From Parafrankia discariae (GTDB lineage Bacteria; Actinomycetota; Actinomycetes; Frankiales; Frankiaceae): a stretch of DNA of 58,869 nucleotides. The notes under the pieces are model-generated. The model saw only the letters and a program-made list of their open reading frames with translations, did not search any database and was not told the origin of the DNA. The stretch is taken from positions 1 to 58,869 of the forward strand of contig NZ_KB891224.1 in assembly GCF_000373365.1 (NCBI RefSeq). Direction: 5' to 3'. How positions within the stretch are numbered: the stretch's first letter is position 1; every line of letters begins with the position of its first letter. The position numbers and the translations under genes were made by a program. This document shows positions 41,506 through 49,588 of the stretch, piece by piece.

Positions 41506-42603
41506 TCAAGCTTCCGGGCCGACGGGCCCGGGGGCTTCCAGGCCGACGGGCCCGGGGAGCGAGAGCCGCAGGACGCGCTTCCACACGCTGGCTGTCTGTC
41601 GCAGCAGCCCCCCGGTGGTGTACGGGAGGCCGAAACGTTCGCAGAGGGCGCGCACCCGCGGGGCGAGCTGGGCGTACCGGTTGCTGGGCAGGTCGGGGAA
41701 GAGATGGTGCTCGATCTGGAAGCTCAGGTTCCCGCTCAGCAGATGCAGGAGCGCCGGGCCGTCGATGTTGGCCGAGCCCAGCACCTGCCGCACGTACCAT
41801 CCGCCGCGGCTCTCCCCCTCGATCTGTTCCTCGGTGAAGGCCTCCGCCCCCTCCGGGAAATGACCGCAGAAGATGATCGTGTGCGCCCAGACGTTACGGG
41901 TGACGTTCGCGGCGAGGTTGGCGAGCAGGACGGGCAGGAACGCCGGGCCGGCCAGCAGCGGGAAGGCCACGTAGTCCTTGACCGCCTGCCGCCCGGCCTT
42001 ACGCAGCGACACCTGAAGCTCCGCCCACGTCCGGCCCCATTCCTTCTCCCCCCGCCAGGCCCGTTCGATCTCGGTGTCGTACAGGGCGATCCCCCACTCG
42101 AAGACCGCCGCGAGCGCCAGGTTGTAGAACGGCTGGGCGAGGTACGCGGGATGCCAGCGCTGCTCCGGCTGGACGCGCAGCAGGCTGTAACCGATGTCCC
42201 GATCCTTGCCGAGGACGTTCGTCCAGGTGTGGTGCACGTAGTTGTGCGAATGTTTCCACTGCGCGGCGGGTGACGCCGAATCCCATTCCCAGGTGGTCGA
42301 GTGGATCTCGGGATCACACATCCAGTCCCACTGGCCGTGCAGGACGTTGTGCCCGATCTCCATGTTCTCCAGGATCTTGGCGGTCGCCAGCATCGTCGTG
42401 CCCGCCAGCCACGCCGGCGGCAGCAGCGAGGCGAACAGCACCACCCGCCCGCCCATCTCCAGGCCCCGCTGGACGGCGATCACCCTGCGGATGTACCGGG
42501 CGTCGTCCTCCCCCCGACCGGCGAGGACCTCCTCCCGGAGCTGGTCGAGTGCACGGCCGAACTCCTCGGCCTCGGCCGCGGTGAGACTCGTCCGCCTGGC
42601 CAT
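41506..42603 (-). CDS. Membrane fatty-acid desaturase (DesA3-like)
   Basis: A 365-aa di-iron desaturase. It has the three histidine boxes: GHNVLHGQWDWM, WKHSHNYVHHTWTN and FQIEHHLFPDLPSNRY. Hydrophobic segments such as VVLFASLLPPAWLAGTTML and FPLLAGPAFLPVLLANLAA anchor it. It should introduce a double bond into acyl-CoA or lipid acyl chains, receiving electrons from the ferredoxin reductase encoded 12 bases upstream, as in mycobacterial DesA3-Rv3230c. The C-terminus ends in a repeat-encoded tail (GPVGLEAPGPVGPEA) from duplicated GGGCCCGGGGGCTTCCAGGCC units. Start ATG 42603. Confidence 0.92.
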   Translation of the reverse strand: MARRTSLTAAEAEEFGRALDQLREEVLAGRGEDDARYIRRVIAVQRGLEMGGRVVLFASLLPPAWLAGTTMLATAKILENMEIGHNVLHGQWDWMCDPEIHSTTWEWDSASPAAQWKHSHNYVHHTWTNVLGKDRDIGYSLLRVQPEQRWHPAYLAQPFYNLALAAVFEWGIALYDTEIERAWRGEKEWGRTWAELQVSLRKAGRQAVKDYVAFPLLAGPAFLPVLLANLAANVTRNVWAHTIIFCGHFPEGAEAFTEEQIEGESRGGWYVRQVLGSANIDGPALLHLLSGNLSFQIEHHLFPDLPSNRYAQLAPRVRALCERFGLPYTTGGLLRQTASVWKRVLRLSLPGPVGLEAPGPVGPEA

Positions 42604-42615
42604 GTGCCCACCCCT

Positions 42616-43689
42616 TCAAAGTTCGATCTCGACATCGCCGGCCGCGCCCGACACGCAGGTCTGGACGAGTTCACCCCGCGCACCGTGCTCCCGCCCGGTG
42701 CGCAGGTCCCGCACCCGGCCCGAGGTGAGCCTGGCCACGCAGCTGTGGCAGATACCCATGCGACAGCCGCTCGGCATGAGGACGCCGGCGTCCTCACCCA
42801 CCACCAGCAGCGATGTGTCGCCGACAGCCTGAACCTGCCGGCCGCTCCTGGCGAACCGGACCCGCCCTCCGGTCCCGCCGGCGGACGTCCCGGCGGGATG
42901 GAACCGCTCCACCTTCAGGTGGTCCGCGATCCCGGCCCGGCGCCACCAGGCCTCGGCGTCCGCGAGCATCCCCGCGGGCCCGCAGACCCAGGCCGGCCGT
43001 TCGGCCCAGTCCGGGCAGATCGTGGGCAGTGCCGCCATGGTGAGACGCCGGGCGGGCCGACCGAGCGCCCTGGTGTGGTGCTCGTGCAGCCGAAGGGTGG
43101 GGAACCGGGCGGCCAGCTCCCGTAGCTCGGCGCCGAAAATGACGTCGTCCCGCGTCGGCGCCGAGTGCACGACGACCGCGTCCGGCATCCCGCCCGCTGA
43201 CGCGAGGCCGCGCAGCATCGACATCACCGGCGTGATGCCGCTGCCAGCGGTCACGAACAGCAGCCGGGGAGGAAGCACCGGCGGCAGCACGAAACGCCCC
43301 TGAGGGTTCTCCAGACGCACGACCGTGCCGGGCGGGACCCGCTCCACGAGATACCCGGACAACCGCCCGCCAGGGACCGCCCTGACCGTGATCGAGAAGG
43401 CACCGCCGGGATTCCCCGGCGCCGAGGACACCGAGTAGGGACGCCAGTGCCACACGCCGTCGACATTCCCGCCGACCCGGACATACTGGCCGGCACAATG
43501 CTCGCTCCAGCCCGCGCCGGGCCGAATCGCCAGTGTCGCGACACCCGCGGCCTCCCGCCACACAGCCTCGACCCGCCCCCGCGGCCCACGCCGCGACCAC
43601 AGCGGGTCAAGCAGCCCCAGGTAATCATCGGGCAGCAGCGGCGTGGTCAACGGGGCCGCGGCATCCAACAGCATTCTTCCGACGCTCAC
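42616..43689 (-). CDS. Ferredoxin-NADP reductase with 2Fe-2S domain (desaturase electron donor)
   Basis: A 357-aa oxidoreductase. The FAD-binding motif is WRPYSVSSAPG, the NAD(P) motifs are VTAGSGITPVMSMLRGL and AWVCGPAGML, and the C-terminal plant-type 2Fe-2S domain has cysteines in PSGCRMGICHSCVARL and VQTCVSG. The order FAD-NAD-[2Fe-2S] and the neighbouring desaturase match the mycobacterial Rv3230c system, in which the reductase passes electrons from NADPH to the di-iron centre. It starts at GTG 43689. It is the first gene of the two-gene minus-strand operon. Confidence 0.92.
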   Translation of the reverse strand: MSVGRMLLDAAAPLTTPLLPDDYLGLLDPLWSRRGPRGRVEAVWREAAGVATLAIRPGAGWSEHCAGQYVRVGGNVDGVWHWRPYSVSSAPGNPGGAFSITVRAVPGGRLSGYLVERVPPGTVVRLENPQGRFVLPPVLPPRLLFVTAGSGITPVMSMLRGLASAGGMPDAVVVHSAPTRDDVIFGAELRELAARFPTLRLHEHHTRALGRPARRLTMAALPTICPDWAERPAWVCGPAGMLADAEAWWRRAGIADHLKVERFHPAGTSAGGTGGRVRFARSGRQVQAVGDTSLLVVGEDAGVLMPSGCRMGICHSCVARLTSGRVRDLRTGREHGARGELVQTCVSGAAGDVEIEL

Positions 43690-43972
43690 CCTGTTTCTCC
43701 CGCTTGTCGAATTTCAGGCGTGACGCTGGACTTGCCGGGAGCACAGAAGAAGAAAGCTTGTCCGATGTTGTTCCGGACCGGCACCGCACGTCGATGAAGG
43801 CGGGCCGGTTCGGCCGGACGTTACACCCACGCCCCGCCGCGCACAGCGGACCGGCGGACCGGTCAGCGTGTCAGGCGCCAGGTGTGCGCGGCGGCGATCA
43901 CAGCCGCCCGCGGGACGATGTCGGCGGTACAGGGCTGTGTCACCATCCCCCCGCGAGCAGAGGAGCAACCCG

Positions 43973-44434
43973 ATGAGCCGGCACTTCCAGGTCACCTTCG
44001 ACGCCTACGACCCGCGGGTGCTGTCGTCCTTCTGGCGCGACGCGCTGGGCTACCTCCACCCCGGCCCGCCCGGAGTCGACCTGCCCGAGGGCGCCGACCC
44101 GCTGGCCGCGTGGGACGACTTCCTCGCCCGCGTCGGCGTCCCGCCGGAGCAGCGCAACACCCGGTCGGCCATCGAGGACCCGGCGGGTCACGGCCCCCGG
44201 CTGTTCTTCCAGCAGGTGCCGGAGGACAAGGTCGCCAAGAACCGCGTCCATCTGGACGTCCGGGCCGCCCCCGGGCTGCGGGGCGACGAGCGGATGGCGG
44301 CGCTGGAGGCCGAGAGCGACCGGCTCGTCGCGCTCGGAGCCACCCGGGTGCACCGCCACGAGCCCACTCCCCCAATGGGCGCCGGCCACATCGTGATGAC
44401 CGACCCCGAGGGCAACGAGTTCTGCCTGGACTGA
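43973..44434 (+). CDS. VOC-superfamily (glyoxalase-like) protein
   Basis: A 153-aa glyoxalase-like protein with two beta-alpha-beta-beta-beta units: FQVTFDAYDPRVLSSFWRDALGY ... RLFFQQVPEDKVAKNRVHLDVR ... HIVMTDPEGNEFCLD. The His in VHLDV and Glu in GNEFCLD occupy metal-ligand-like positions. This actinobacterial subfamily is commonly annotated as glyoxalase/bleomycin-resistance-like; the substrate is unknown. ATG 43973 has AGAGGAGC upstream. It stands alone on the plus strand. Confidence 0.85.
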   Translation: MSRHFQVTFDAYDPRVLSSFWRDALGYLHPGPPGVDLPEGADPLAAWDDFLARVGVPPEQRNTRSAIEDPAGHGPRLFFQQVPEDKVAKNRVHLDVRAAPGLRGDERMAALEAESDRLVALGATRVHRHEPTPPMGAGHIVMTDPEGNEFCLD

Positions 44435-44586
44435 AAGCGATCCCGCGTGGCCCCGCGTACGGGGGGAGCCCGACGGGCTAACTGGTTCAGGGGGACCCGA
44501 CACACCATGACCGTAGAGACGACGAGGGCCTGAACACGAGAACGGGGGCCCGAGCGCGACAACGGGAACGGGAACGGGGGGCGACG

Positions 44587-44820
44587 GTGAGCCCGAGTGT
44601 GATGACCGCGGCTGTCGAGGCCGGGCTGGCGCGACTGGTGAACATCCGGGGTTCGATCATCCCGTCGGAGGTGTGGGCGCTGGTGCTGCCCGGCGCGGGG
44701 GTGATGGCACCGTTCATCGACCTCGACTCGCTCGAACAATACGTTCACGACCAGGGAATTCCCCCGGACGGGTATGTCGCGCTCCCGTTCGTGGGCCTGG
44801 GCCAGATAGCGACCTTGTAA
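44587..44820 (+). CDS. Small hypothetical protein
   Basis: A 77-aa protein: VMTAAVEAGLARLVNIRGSIIPSEVWALVLPGAGVMAPFIDLDSLEQYVHDQGIPPDGYVALPFVGLGQIATL. It has no signal peptide or obvious membrane helix. It starts at GTG 44587 with a G-rich upstream stretch. The composition is coherent (few Arg/Pro runs), which favours a real gene over chance, but I cannot assign a family. It is convergent with the gene at 44858. Confidence 0.5.
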   Translation: MSPSVMTAAVEAGLARLVNIRGSIIPSEVWALVLPGAGVMAPFIDLDSLEQYVHDQGIPPDGYVALPFVGLGQIATL

Positions 44821-44857
44821 GCCCGGCCCCCTCACCGTCGAGGCCCGGGCTGGTCAG

Positions 44858-45277
44858 CTACGCCCGCTGGAGCGCGCCGCTGGTGATGAACACGCCGCGT
44901 TCGCGAAACGACAGCGGGGATTCGACCGGTGCCCGGGGATGCAGGCCCTTCAGGGCGGTGACGAACCACCAGGGCACCGCCTCCAGCGCCGGATCGCGTA
45001 CCCACTGTGGCGCAGGCCAGCCGTCGCGACGGGCGAGGTGTTCCCCGAGCGCCGCGAGAGCCGCGTCCACGCGCCTGTCGCCGGACGGCCGCGGGCGGGC
45101 GGTCCACATCGCCTGCGCCGCTTCGAGGCCCTGGTGGCGCAGCACGCTGGTGTAGTCGTCGAGCAGCTGGACGACGGCGTGTCGCCAGATCTTTTGGAGA
45201 CGGGAGTCGGCCGCGACCATGCCGGCCGCGACGGTGGCGGCGTCGCCAACGGTGCGGAAGGCACGCAACGGGTCCAC
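44858..45277 (-). CDS. Conserved hypothetical protein
   Basis: A 139-aa protein, mostly helical: MDPLRAFRTVGDAATVAAGMVAADSRLQKIWRHAVVQLLDDYTSVLRHQGLEAAQAMW and DAALAALGEHLARRDGWPAPQWVRDP, ending VPWWFVTALKGLHPRAPVESPLSFRERGVFITSGALQRA. The C-terminal FRERGVFIT resembles end motifs seen in actinobacterial toxin-antitoxin-associated proteins, but I am not sure of the family. Start GTG 45277. No partner gene lies next to it on the same strand. Confidence 0.6.
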   Translation of the reverse strand: MDPLRAFRTVGDAATVAAGMVAADSRLQKIWRHAVVQLLDDYTSVLRHQGLEAAQAMWTARPRPSGDRRVDAALAALGEHLARRDGWPAPQWVRDPALEAVPWWFVTALKGLHPRAPVESPLSFRERGVFITSGALQRA

Positions 45278-45385
45278 ACCCCCACAGTACGCTGTCGATC
45301 ATGTCCCCGACCTGTAGCCGACGGTTGCGGGCGTGCGCCATGCCGCGTGGTCAGCGCACCAACCGGCCGGAGCCCGCCTCTACGC

Positions 45386-45415
45386 GAGTTGCCTCAGCGG
45401 CACGTGAAGCAACTC
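45386..45415. terminator. GAGTTGC...GCAACTC hairpin
   Basis: Seven-base arms (45386-45392 and 45409-45415) with a 16-base loop; nearby CTCAGGCAAC also repeats part of the arm. It lies about 55 bases downstream of the stop of the leftward inositol-phosphatase-family gene and could terminate it. Confidence 0.45.
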
Positions 45416-45470
45416 AGGCAACACGGCCACCCACGCCCACCATCACAAACCCGACATCAGCTTTCCTGGC

Positions 45471-46271
45471 TCAGTCGAGCCGGTCGAGTACTCCATCGTG
45501 TACGCGGCCGTTGGTGAACACAGCCGAACCCAGCGAGATACTGCGCCCGCCCCGCAGATCGCTGAATCTGCCACCCGCTTCCTCCACGATCGGCACCGCG
45601 GCGGCGATGTCCCACGGACCGGCTGTCAGGTGGAGAAAAACATCGATCTCCCCGGCGGCTACCAGCATTGCGCCCTGGCACACTCCGGCCCAGTTCGACA
45701 GGGGTCCGCCATCAGCACACTGCCCGATGAGCGCGGTAGCCGTGGCCAGAAGCCGCGAAGGAACCCAGGAGGCAACGGGCCACATGGCCACCGTCGCCCT
45801 GCCGAGTTCCTCGGTTTCGGAAACCGCCAGGGCTTCCCAGGAACCCAGGTGCCCCGCGAGGCAGGTGCCTGTCCACGCGCCGACTGATCGTGACGCCCAC
45901 CAGCGGCGACGGAGGGCAGGGGCCGTGATCATTCCGGTGGCCACCTCGCCGTCCTCCTCGACAGCGATCAGAGTGCTCCACTCAGCCCGCCCGGCCGCGA
46001 AATTCGCCGTGCCATCGATCGGGTCGACCACCCATTTCCGCACCGCGTTCGCATGCCCCCCGAATTCTTCTCCGACAAAAGAGTCTCGGGGGCGGAAATT
46101 CTGAACCTGACCGCGCAGGGCTCGCTCAACCTCGTGATCGGCGGCTGTGACGGGGCTACCGTCGGTCTTGGTCCGTGCCGACACGTCGCCGGCCGCGAAG
46201 TACCGCAGGGAGATGCCGTCAGCGGTGTCGGCCAGTCGGTGAGCGAGAGTCAGGTCGTCGATCGCCACCAT
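45471..46271 (-). CDS. Inositol monophosphatase family phosphatase (possible HisN)
   Basis: A 266-aa Mg-dependent phosphatase. Metal-site motifs are DGSPVTAADHEVE, FVGEEFGG, KWVVDPIDGTANFAAG and AGPWDIAAAVPIVEEAGGRFSDL. Actinobacterial relatives include the monofunctional histidinol-phosphatase HisN as well as inositol monophosphatases; the sequence alone does not decide. Start ATG 46271. GC content is lower than in neighbouring operons. No histidine-synthesis genes are adjacent, so its pathway is uncertain. Confidence 0.85.
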   Translation of the reverse strand: MVAIDDLTLAHRLADTADGISLRYFAAGDVSARTKTDGSPVTAADHEVERALRGQVQNFRPRDSFVGEEFGGHANAVRKWVVDPIDGTANFAAGRAEWSTLIAVEEDGEVATGMITAPALRRRWWASRSVGAWTGTCLAGHLGSWEALAVSETEELGRATVAMWPVASWVPSRLLATATALIGQCADGGPLSNWAGVCQGAMLVAAGEIDVFLHLTAGPWDIAAAVPIVEEAGGRFSDLRGGRSISLGSAVFTNGRVHDGVLDRLD

Positions 46272-46386
46272 GGGGCCCGAAGCCTACAGCGGGTACGGAC
46301 GGGTCGACAGCGGACCAGACCGCCGCCGGCGGAGCCTGAGTGGACCGGTATCTGACCGGCCCGGGCCGCGGGCACGTCGGCCGTGG

Positions 46387-47199
46387 TCAGGATGGCGTGA
46401 GGCGGAAGATGGGCCAGCCGATCTCGGTGCGCCAGGACCGCGGCGTGGGATTGTCGCGCGGGCCGGTCAGGTAGGTCTCGTGGACGGGGCCGTCGACGGC
46501 GAGGGCGTGCTCGACCACCCAGGCGCCCAGCCGGCCGTAGGTGACGTCGATGTCGTCGTGGGCGCCGTGATGGACGGCGGTGGCCAGCTCGACGGCCGGC
46601 AGGGTCCGCGGGGTGACGCGGCCCCGCGTCGGTGGGTCGGCGGACGGCCGGTAGACCAGAACCGTCCCACGGCCGGCGGTGAACAGCTCGTTGTCGAAGC
46701 GGCCTCCTGGCGGGCCGAGTCGGTCGTGCCCCGCCAGGGCCGCGTCGAGCTCGGTCATCGCCTCGGCGTACCACGTCAGGACATCGTCGTGGTCGACGGT
46801 GCCGCTGATCGCGGCCACGGTCCGAGCCGGGACGGAACGCAGCCGTACCGCCAGCTCCGCGACGTCCGGCCGCAGCAGCTGGCGCAGTGAGGCGACGGCG
46901 GCCCGGGTGCGGTCGAGCTCGGCCTCCAGCCGTTGGAGATGCCCGGCGACCAGCTCGGCCCGCGCGCCCGGGTCCTCGTTGGCGAGGATCCGGGCGACGT
47001 CGGCCAGTGGCATGTCCAGCTCCCGCAGCCGGTGGATCACCTGGGCGGACGGGATCTGCTCGGCGGTGTAGTACCGGTAGCCGCTGTGCGGGTCGATCGA
47101 CGAGGGCTCCAGCAGGCCGCTGTCGTGGTAGCGGCGCAGCGTCCGCACGCTCAGATGTGTCAGCTGCGCGAACTCGCCGATGGTCAGCCCTGGCCGCAT
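46387..47199 (-). CDS. MerR-family regulator with GyrI-like effector domain
   Basis: A 270-aa protein. The MerR HTH is at about 1-75 (LTIGEFAQLTHLSVRTLRRYHDSGLLEPSSIDPHSGYRYYTAEQIPSAQVIHRLRELDMPLADVARIL), followed by a dimer helix (HLQRLEAELDRTRAAVASLRQLL). A C-terminal GyrI-like ligand domain (about 115-270) is of the BmrR/TipAL type. ATG 47199 gives the standard start; the frame is open much further upstream. It is divergent from an SDR gene, with a MerR-type spaced promoter and a 32-bp palindrome between. It probably activates the SDR gene in response to a hydrophobic ligand. Confidence 0.88.
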   Translation of the reverse strand: MRPGLTIGEFAQLTHLSVRTLRRYHDSGLLEPSSIDPHSGYRYYTAEQIPSAQVIHRLRELDMPLADVARILANEDPGARAELVAGHLQRLEAELDRTRAAVASLRQLLRPDVAELAVRLRSVPARTVAAISGTVDHDDVLTWYAEAMTELDAALAGHDRLGPPGGRFDNELFTAGRGTVLVYRPSADPPTRGRVTPRTLPAVELATAVHHGAHDDIDVTYGRLGAWVVEHALAVDGPVHETYLTGPRDNPTPRSWRTEIGWPIFRLTPS

Positions 47200-47235
47200 C
47201 CCCGCACTGTGCACCTTCGGCGGAGAGCGGGCGCA

Positions 47236-47267
47236 GGCGGTGGCCGGACGGCCGTCCGGCCACCGCC
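47236..47267. promoter_or_regulatory. Perfect 32-bp palindrome in MerR-SDR gap
   Basis: GGCGGTGGCCGGACGG (47236-47251) is followed directly by its exact reverse complement CCGTCCGGCCACCGCC (47252-47267), with no spacer. It lies 37 bases from the MerR start and 87 from the SDR start. It could be an operator, a hairpin in the MerR leader transcript, or a repeat element of the genome. Confidence 0.65.
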
Positions 47268-47273
47268 GGTGGT

Positions 47274-47304
47274 TTGACCCTCTCCCGGCGGGAGACTCGA
47301 CGGT
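47274..47304 (+). promoter_or_regulatory. Candidate MerR-type promoter with central palindrome
   Basis: TTGACC (47274-47279) could be a -35 element. The palindrome TCTCCC-GGC-GGGAGA (47281-47295) lies just after it, and a poor -10-like GACGGT follows at 19-base spacing. Over-long spacers containing the dyad are the hallmark of MerR-activated promoters. It faces the SDR gene at 47354. The -10 match is weak. Confidence 0.45.
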
Positions 47305-47353
47305 GGTCGCATGACGAATCAGATCGGAGCGGCTCAGATCAGGGTGGGCCGCC

Positions 47354-48139
47354 ATGACCATCAGTGACCGACTCGACGGCCGCCGCGCGCTGGTCACCGG
47401 AGCCGGCAGAGGCACCGGCGCCGCCATCGCCGACCGGCTGCGCGAGGCCGGCGCGATCGTGCTCGCCACCGCCCGCACCCGCCCGTCCGGTCAGGCCGGG
47501 CCGGACCTGTTCATCCCCGCCGACCTCACCACCGCCGAGGGCGTCGCCGCCGTCGTCGACCAGGTGCGGAACCGGCTCGGCACGCTGGACATCGTCGTGC
47601 ACACCCTCGGCGGATCACAGGCCCCACCCGGGGGTTTCGCCGCCCTCACCGACCAGCACTGGGACCACGAGCTGCGGCTCAACCTGCTCGCCGCCGTCCG
47701 GCTGGATCGTGCCCTGCTGCCGGCGATGATCGACGCGGGCGGCGGGGCGGTGGTGCACGTGTCGTCCATCCAACGGCGGATGCCGCTGCACGAGGCGACT
47801 CTCGGTTACGCGGCGGCCAAGGCCGCGCTCACCACCTACAGCAAGGGCCTGGCCAACGAGGTCGGTCCGCGTGGCGTTCGGGTGAACGTCGTGTCCCCCG
47901 GCTTCATCCAGACCGCCGGTGCCGACGGTCTGATCGATCGCATCGCGGCGAGCCAGGCCATCTCCCGCGGGCAGGCACTGGGGCAGGTCATCGATTCCCT
48001 CGGCGGCATCCCACTCGGCCGCCCCGCGCAGCCCACCGAGGTCGCCGAACTCGTCGCCTTCCTCGTGTCCGACCGCGCCGCCGCCATCACCGGCGCCGAG
48101 CACACCGTCGACGGCGGCACCGTGCCGACCGTCGGCTGA
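47354..48139 (+). CDS. SDR-family oxidoreductase
   Basis: A 261-aa classical short-chain dehydrogenase. It has the cofactor motif [19 protein letters not shown] (TGxxxGxG), VHTLGG in place of NNAG, the catalytic Ser in [10 protein letters not shown], the Tyr-x-x-x-Lys motif in [39 protein letters not shown], and the C-terminal [17 protein letters not shown]. It should oxidise or reduce an alcohol/ketone with NAD(P)(H); the substrate is unknown. ATG 47354 follows AGGGTGG. It is controlled presumably by the divergent MerR protein. Confidence 0.92.
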   Translation: MTISDRLDGRRALVTGAGRGTGAAIADRLREAGAIVLATARTRPSGQAGPDLFIPADLTTAEGVAAVVDQVRNRLGTLDIVVHTLGGSQAPPGGFAALTDQHWDHELRLNLLAAVRLDRALLPAMIDAGGGAVVHVSSIQRRMPLHEATLGYAAAKAALTTYSKGLANEVGPRGVRVNVVSPGFIQTAGADGLIDRIAASQAISRGQALGQVIDSLGGIPLGRPAQPTEVAELVAFLVSDRAAAITGAEHTVDGGTVPTVG

Positions 48140-48201
48140 CGATCATCCGCCCGGCCTGGCCCGCGGTACCGGGTACCGGGTGCCGCGGGCCAGGCCGAGG
48201 T

Positions 48202-48774
48202 TCAGGTGATCTGGACGCTGGGTGGATGTCCGTTCCAGGTGACGAAGCACGACGACGTCCGGCCGTCGCGGCTGAAGTCGACCCGCAGCCAGCCCTCGGC
48301 CTGCCATGCCTGCACCTTCCAGCCGACGTCCGGCGTCGCGGACACCAGGCGGGCTGAGACGTCGGTGGTCTCGATCACCACTCGTCCGCCGTCAAGCTGG
48401 TAGCTCTGCGCCGTGGCCCTGGGGGCAGGGGCGGCGGCCGCGGGCGGCGGCGCCGCCGCGGGACCGGTGGGTGCCGGTTCCGCGGCCGGCACCGCGGCGG
48501 CCGGCGCCGCCGGTCGCTCCGGCGGAACAGCGGCCGACTCGGGCAGCGCGGTCGACGACGGAGACGGCGGAGTGGACGACGCCGACGACGGGGGCCCGGG
48601 AGGCGGGTCGGCCGGCGGGAGCGACGGGACGTCCGGCGGGTCGATGGCGACGGCCGATGACGGCGTGGCGAGGGTGTCGCCGGCGAGCACCCCGTTCACC
48701 GCGAACCAGGACAGGGTGACGGCCAGCGCGGTCGCGACCACCCAGGCGGCCAGGCGGAGCAGAGTCCAAGCCAT
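48202..48774 (-). CDS. Membrane-anchored or secreted Pro/Ala-rich protein
   Basis: About 190 aa. An N-terminal hydrophobic segment (LLRLAAWVVATALAVTLSWFAVNGVLAG) acts as signal anchor. A Pro/Ser/Ala stalk of about 90 residues follows, then a C-terminal globular part of about 65 residues (SYQLDGGRVVIETTDVSARLVSATPDVGWKVQAWQAEGWLRVDFSRDGRTSSCFVTWNGHPPSVQIT). ATG 48774 and ATG 48795 are both possible; neither has a clear ribosome site. It is divergent from a two-component system, so it may be its target or an accessory sensor. No named family recognised. Confidence 0.65.
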   Translation of the reverse strand: MAWTLLRLAAWVVATALAVTLSWFAVNGVLAGDTLATPSSAVAIDPPDVPSLPPADPPPGPPSSASSTPPSPSSTALPESAAVPPERPAAPAAAVPAAEPAPTGPAAAPPPAAAAPAPRATAQSYQLDGGRVVIETTDVSARLVSATPDVGWKVQAWQAEGWLRVDFSRDGRTSSCFVTWNGHPPSVQIT

Positions 48775-48898
48775 CGCGGTGCGATATTGCCACATTCGCC
48801 ACGTTCCGGTATCGACGCGTCATCCGGTACCGACACGTCCCCATGCCGCCCCGGGAGGAACCACGCCGATGACTCCACAGGCGACCCGGTAGCCGGGC

Positions 48899-49588
48899 GT
48901 GGCGACGATCCTGGTCGTCGAGGACGACCCGTACGTGCGGGCCGCGCTGGTGCGGCACCTGTCCGGCGCCGGGCACGCGGTGCGCAGCGTCGGCACGGCG
49001 CTCGACGCGCTGCGTGAGGTGACGCAGGTCGGCTGCGACCTCGTCGTGCTCGACCTGGGCCTGCCCGACCTGGACGGCGCGGCCGCGCTGCGGATGCTGC
49101 GCGGCGTCAGCGACGTCCCGGTGGTGGTCGCGACGGCCCGCGGTGACGAACCGGCGATGGTCCGGCTGTTGCACGGCGGTGCCGACGACTACCTGGTGAA
49201 ACCGTTCTCGCCGGAGCATCTCGACGCGCGGGTCACCGCGGTGCTGCGCCGCGCGGGTCCGGCCGCCGCCACCGGACGGGTACCGGCGTTGCGGGTCGGT
49301 GCGCTGGTGGTCGACCCCCGCCAGCGCACGGCCGTGCTGGACGGGCGGGACCTCGATCTCACCCGGCGCGAGTTCGACCTGCTGGCCTACCTGGCTGCCC
49401 GCCCCGGCGACGTGGTGCCGCGCCGGGAGTTGCTGGCGGCGGTGTGGCGGCAGGCGTACGGCGGCGACCAGACGATCGACGTCCACCTGTCGTGGCTGCG
49501 CCGCAAGCTCGGGGAGACCGCCGCCCGGCCGCGGTACCTGCACACGGTGCGCGGTGTCGGGGTCAAGCTCGAGGCGCCTCAGCTGTGA
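48899..49588 (+). CDS. OmpR/PhoB-family response regulator
   Basis: A 229-aa regulator. The receiver has acidic VVEDDPY, phosphoacceptor D52 in VLDLGLPDLDG, switch Thr in VVATARGDEP and Lys in YLVKPFSPE. The winged helix (about 130-225) contains LTRREFDLLAYLAARPGDVVPRRELLAAVW and TIDVHLSWLRRKLGE, ending GVGVKLEAPQL. It starts at GTG 48899; the stop overlaps the kinase start (GTGA). With the downstream kinase and two glycoside hydrolases it may sense cell-wall or polysaccharide signals. Confidence 0.93.
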   Translation: MATILVVEDDPYVRAALVRHLSGAGHAVRSVGTALDALREVTQVGCDLVVLDLGLPDLDGAAALRMLRGVSDVPVVVATARGDEPAMVRLLHGGADDYLVKPFSPEHLDARVTAVLRRAGPAAATGRVPALRVGALVVDPRQRTAVLDGRDLDLTRREFDLLAYLAARPGDVVPRRELLAAVWRQAYGGDQTIDVHLSWLRRKLGETAARPRYLHTVRGVGVKLEAPQL

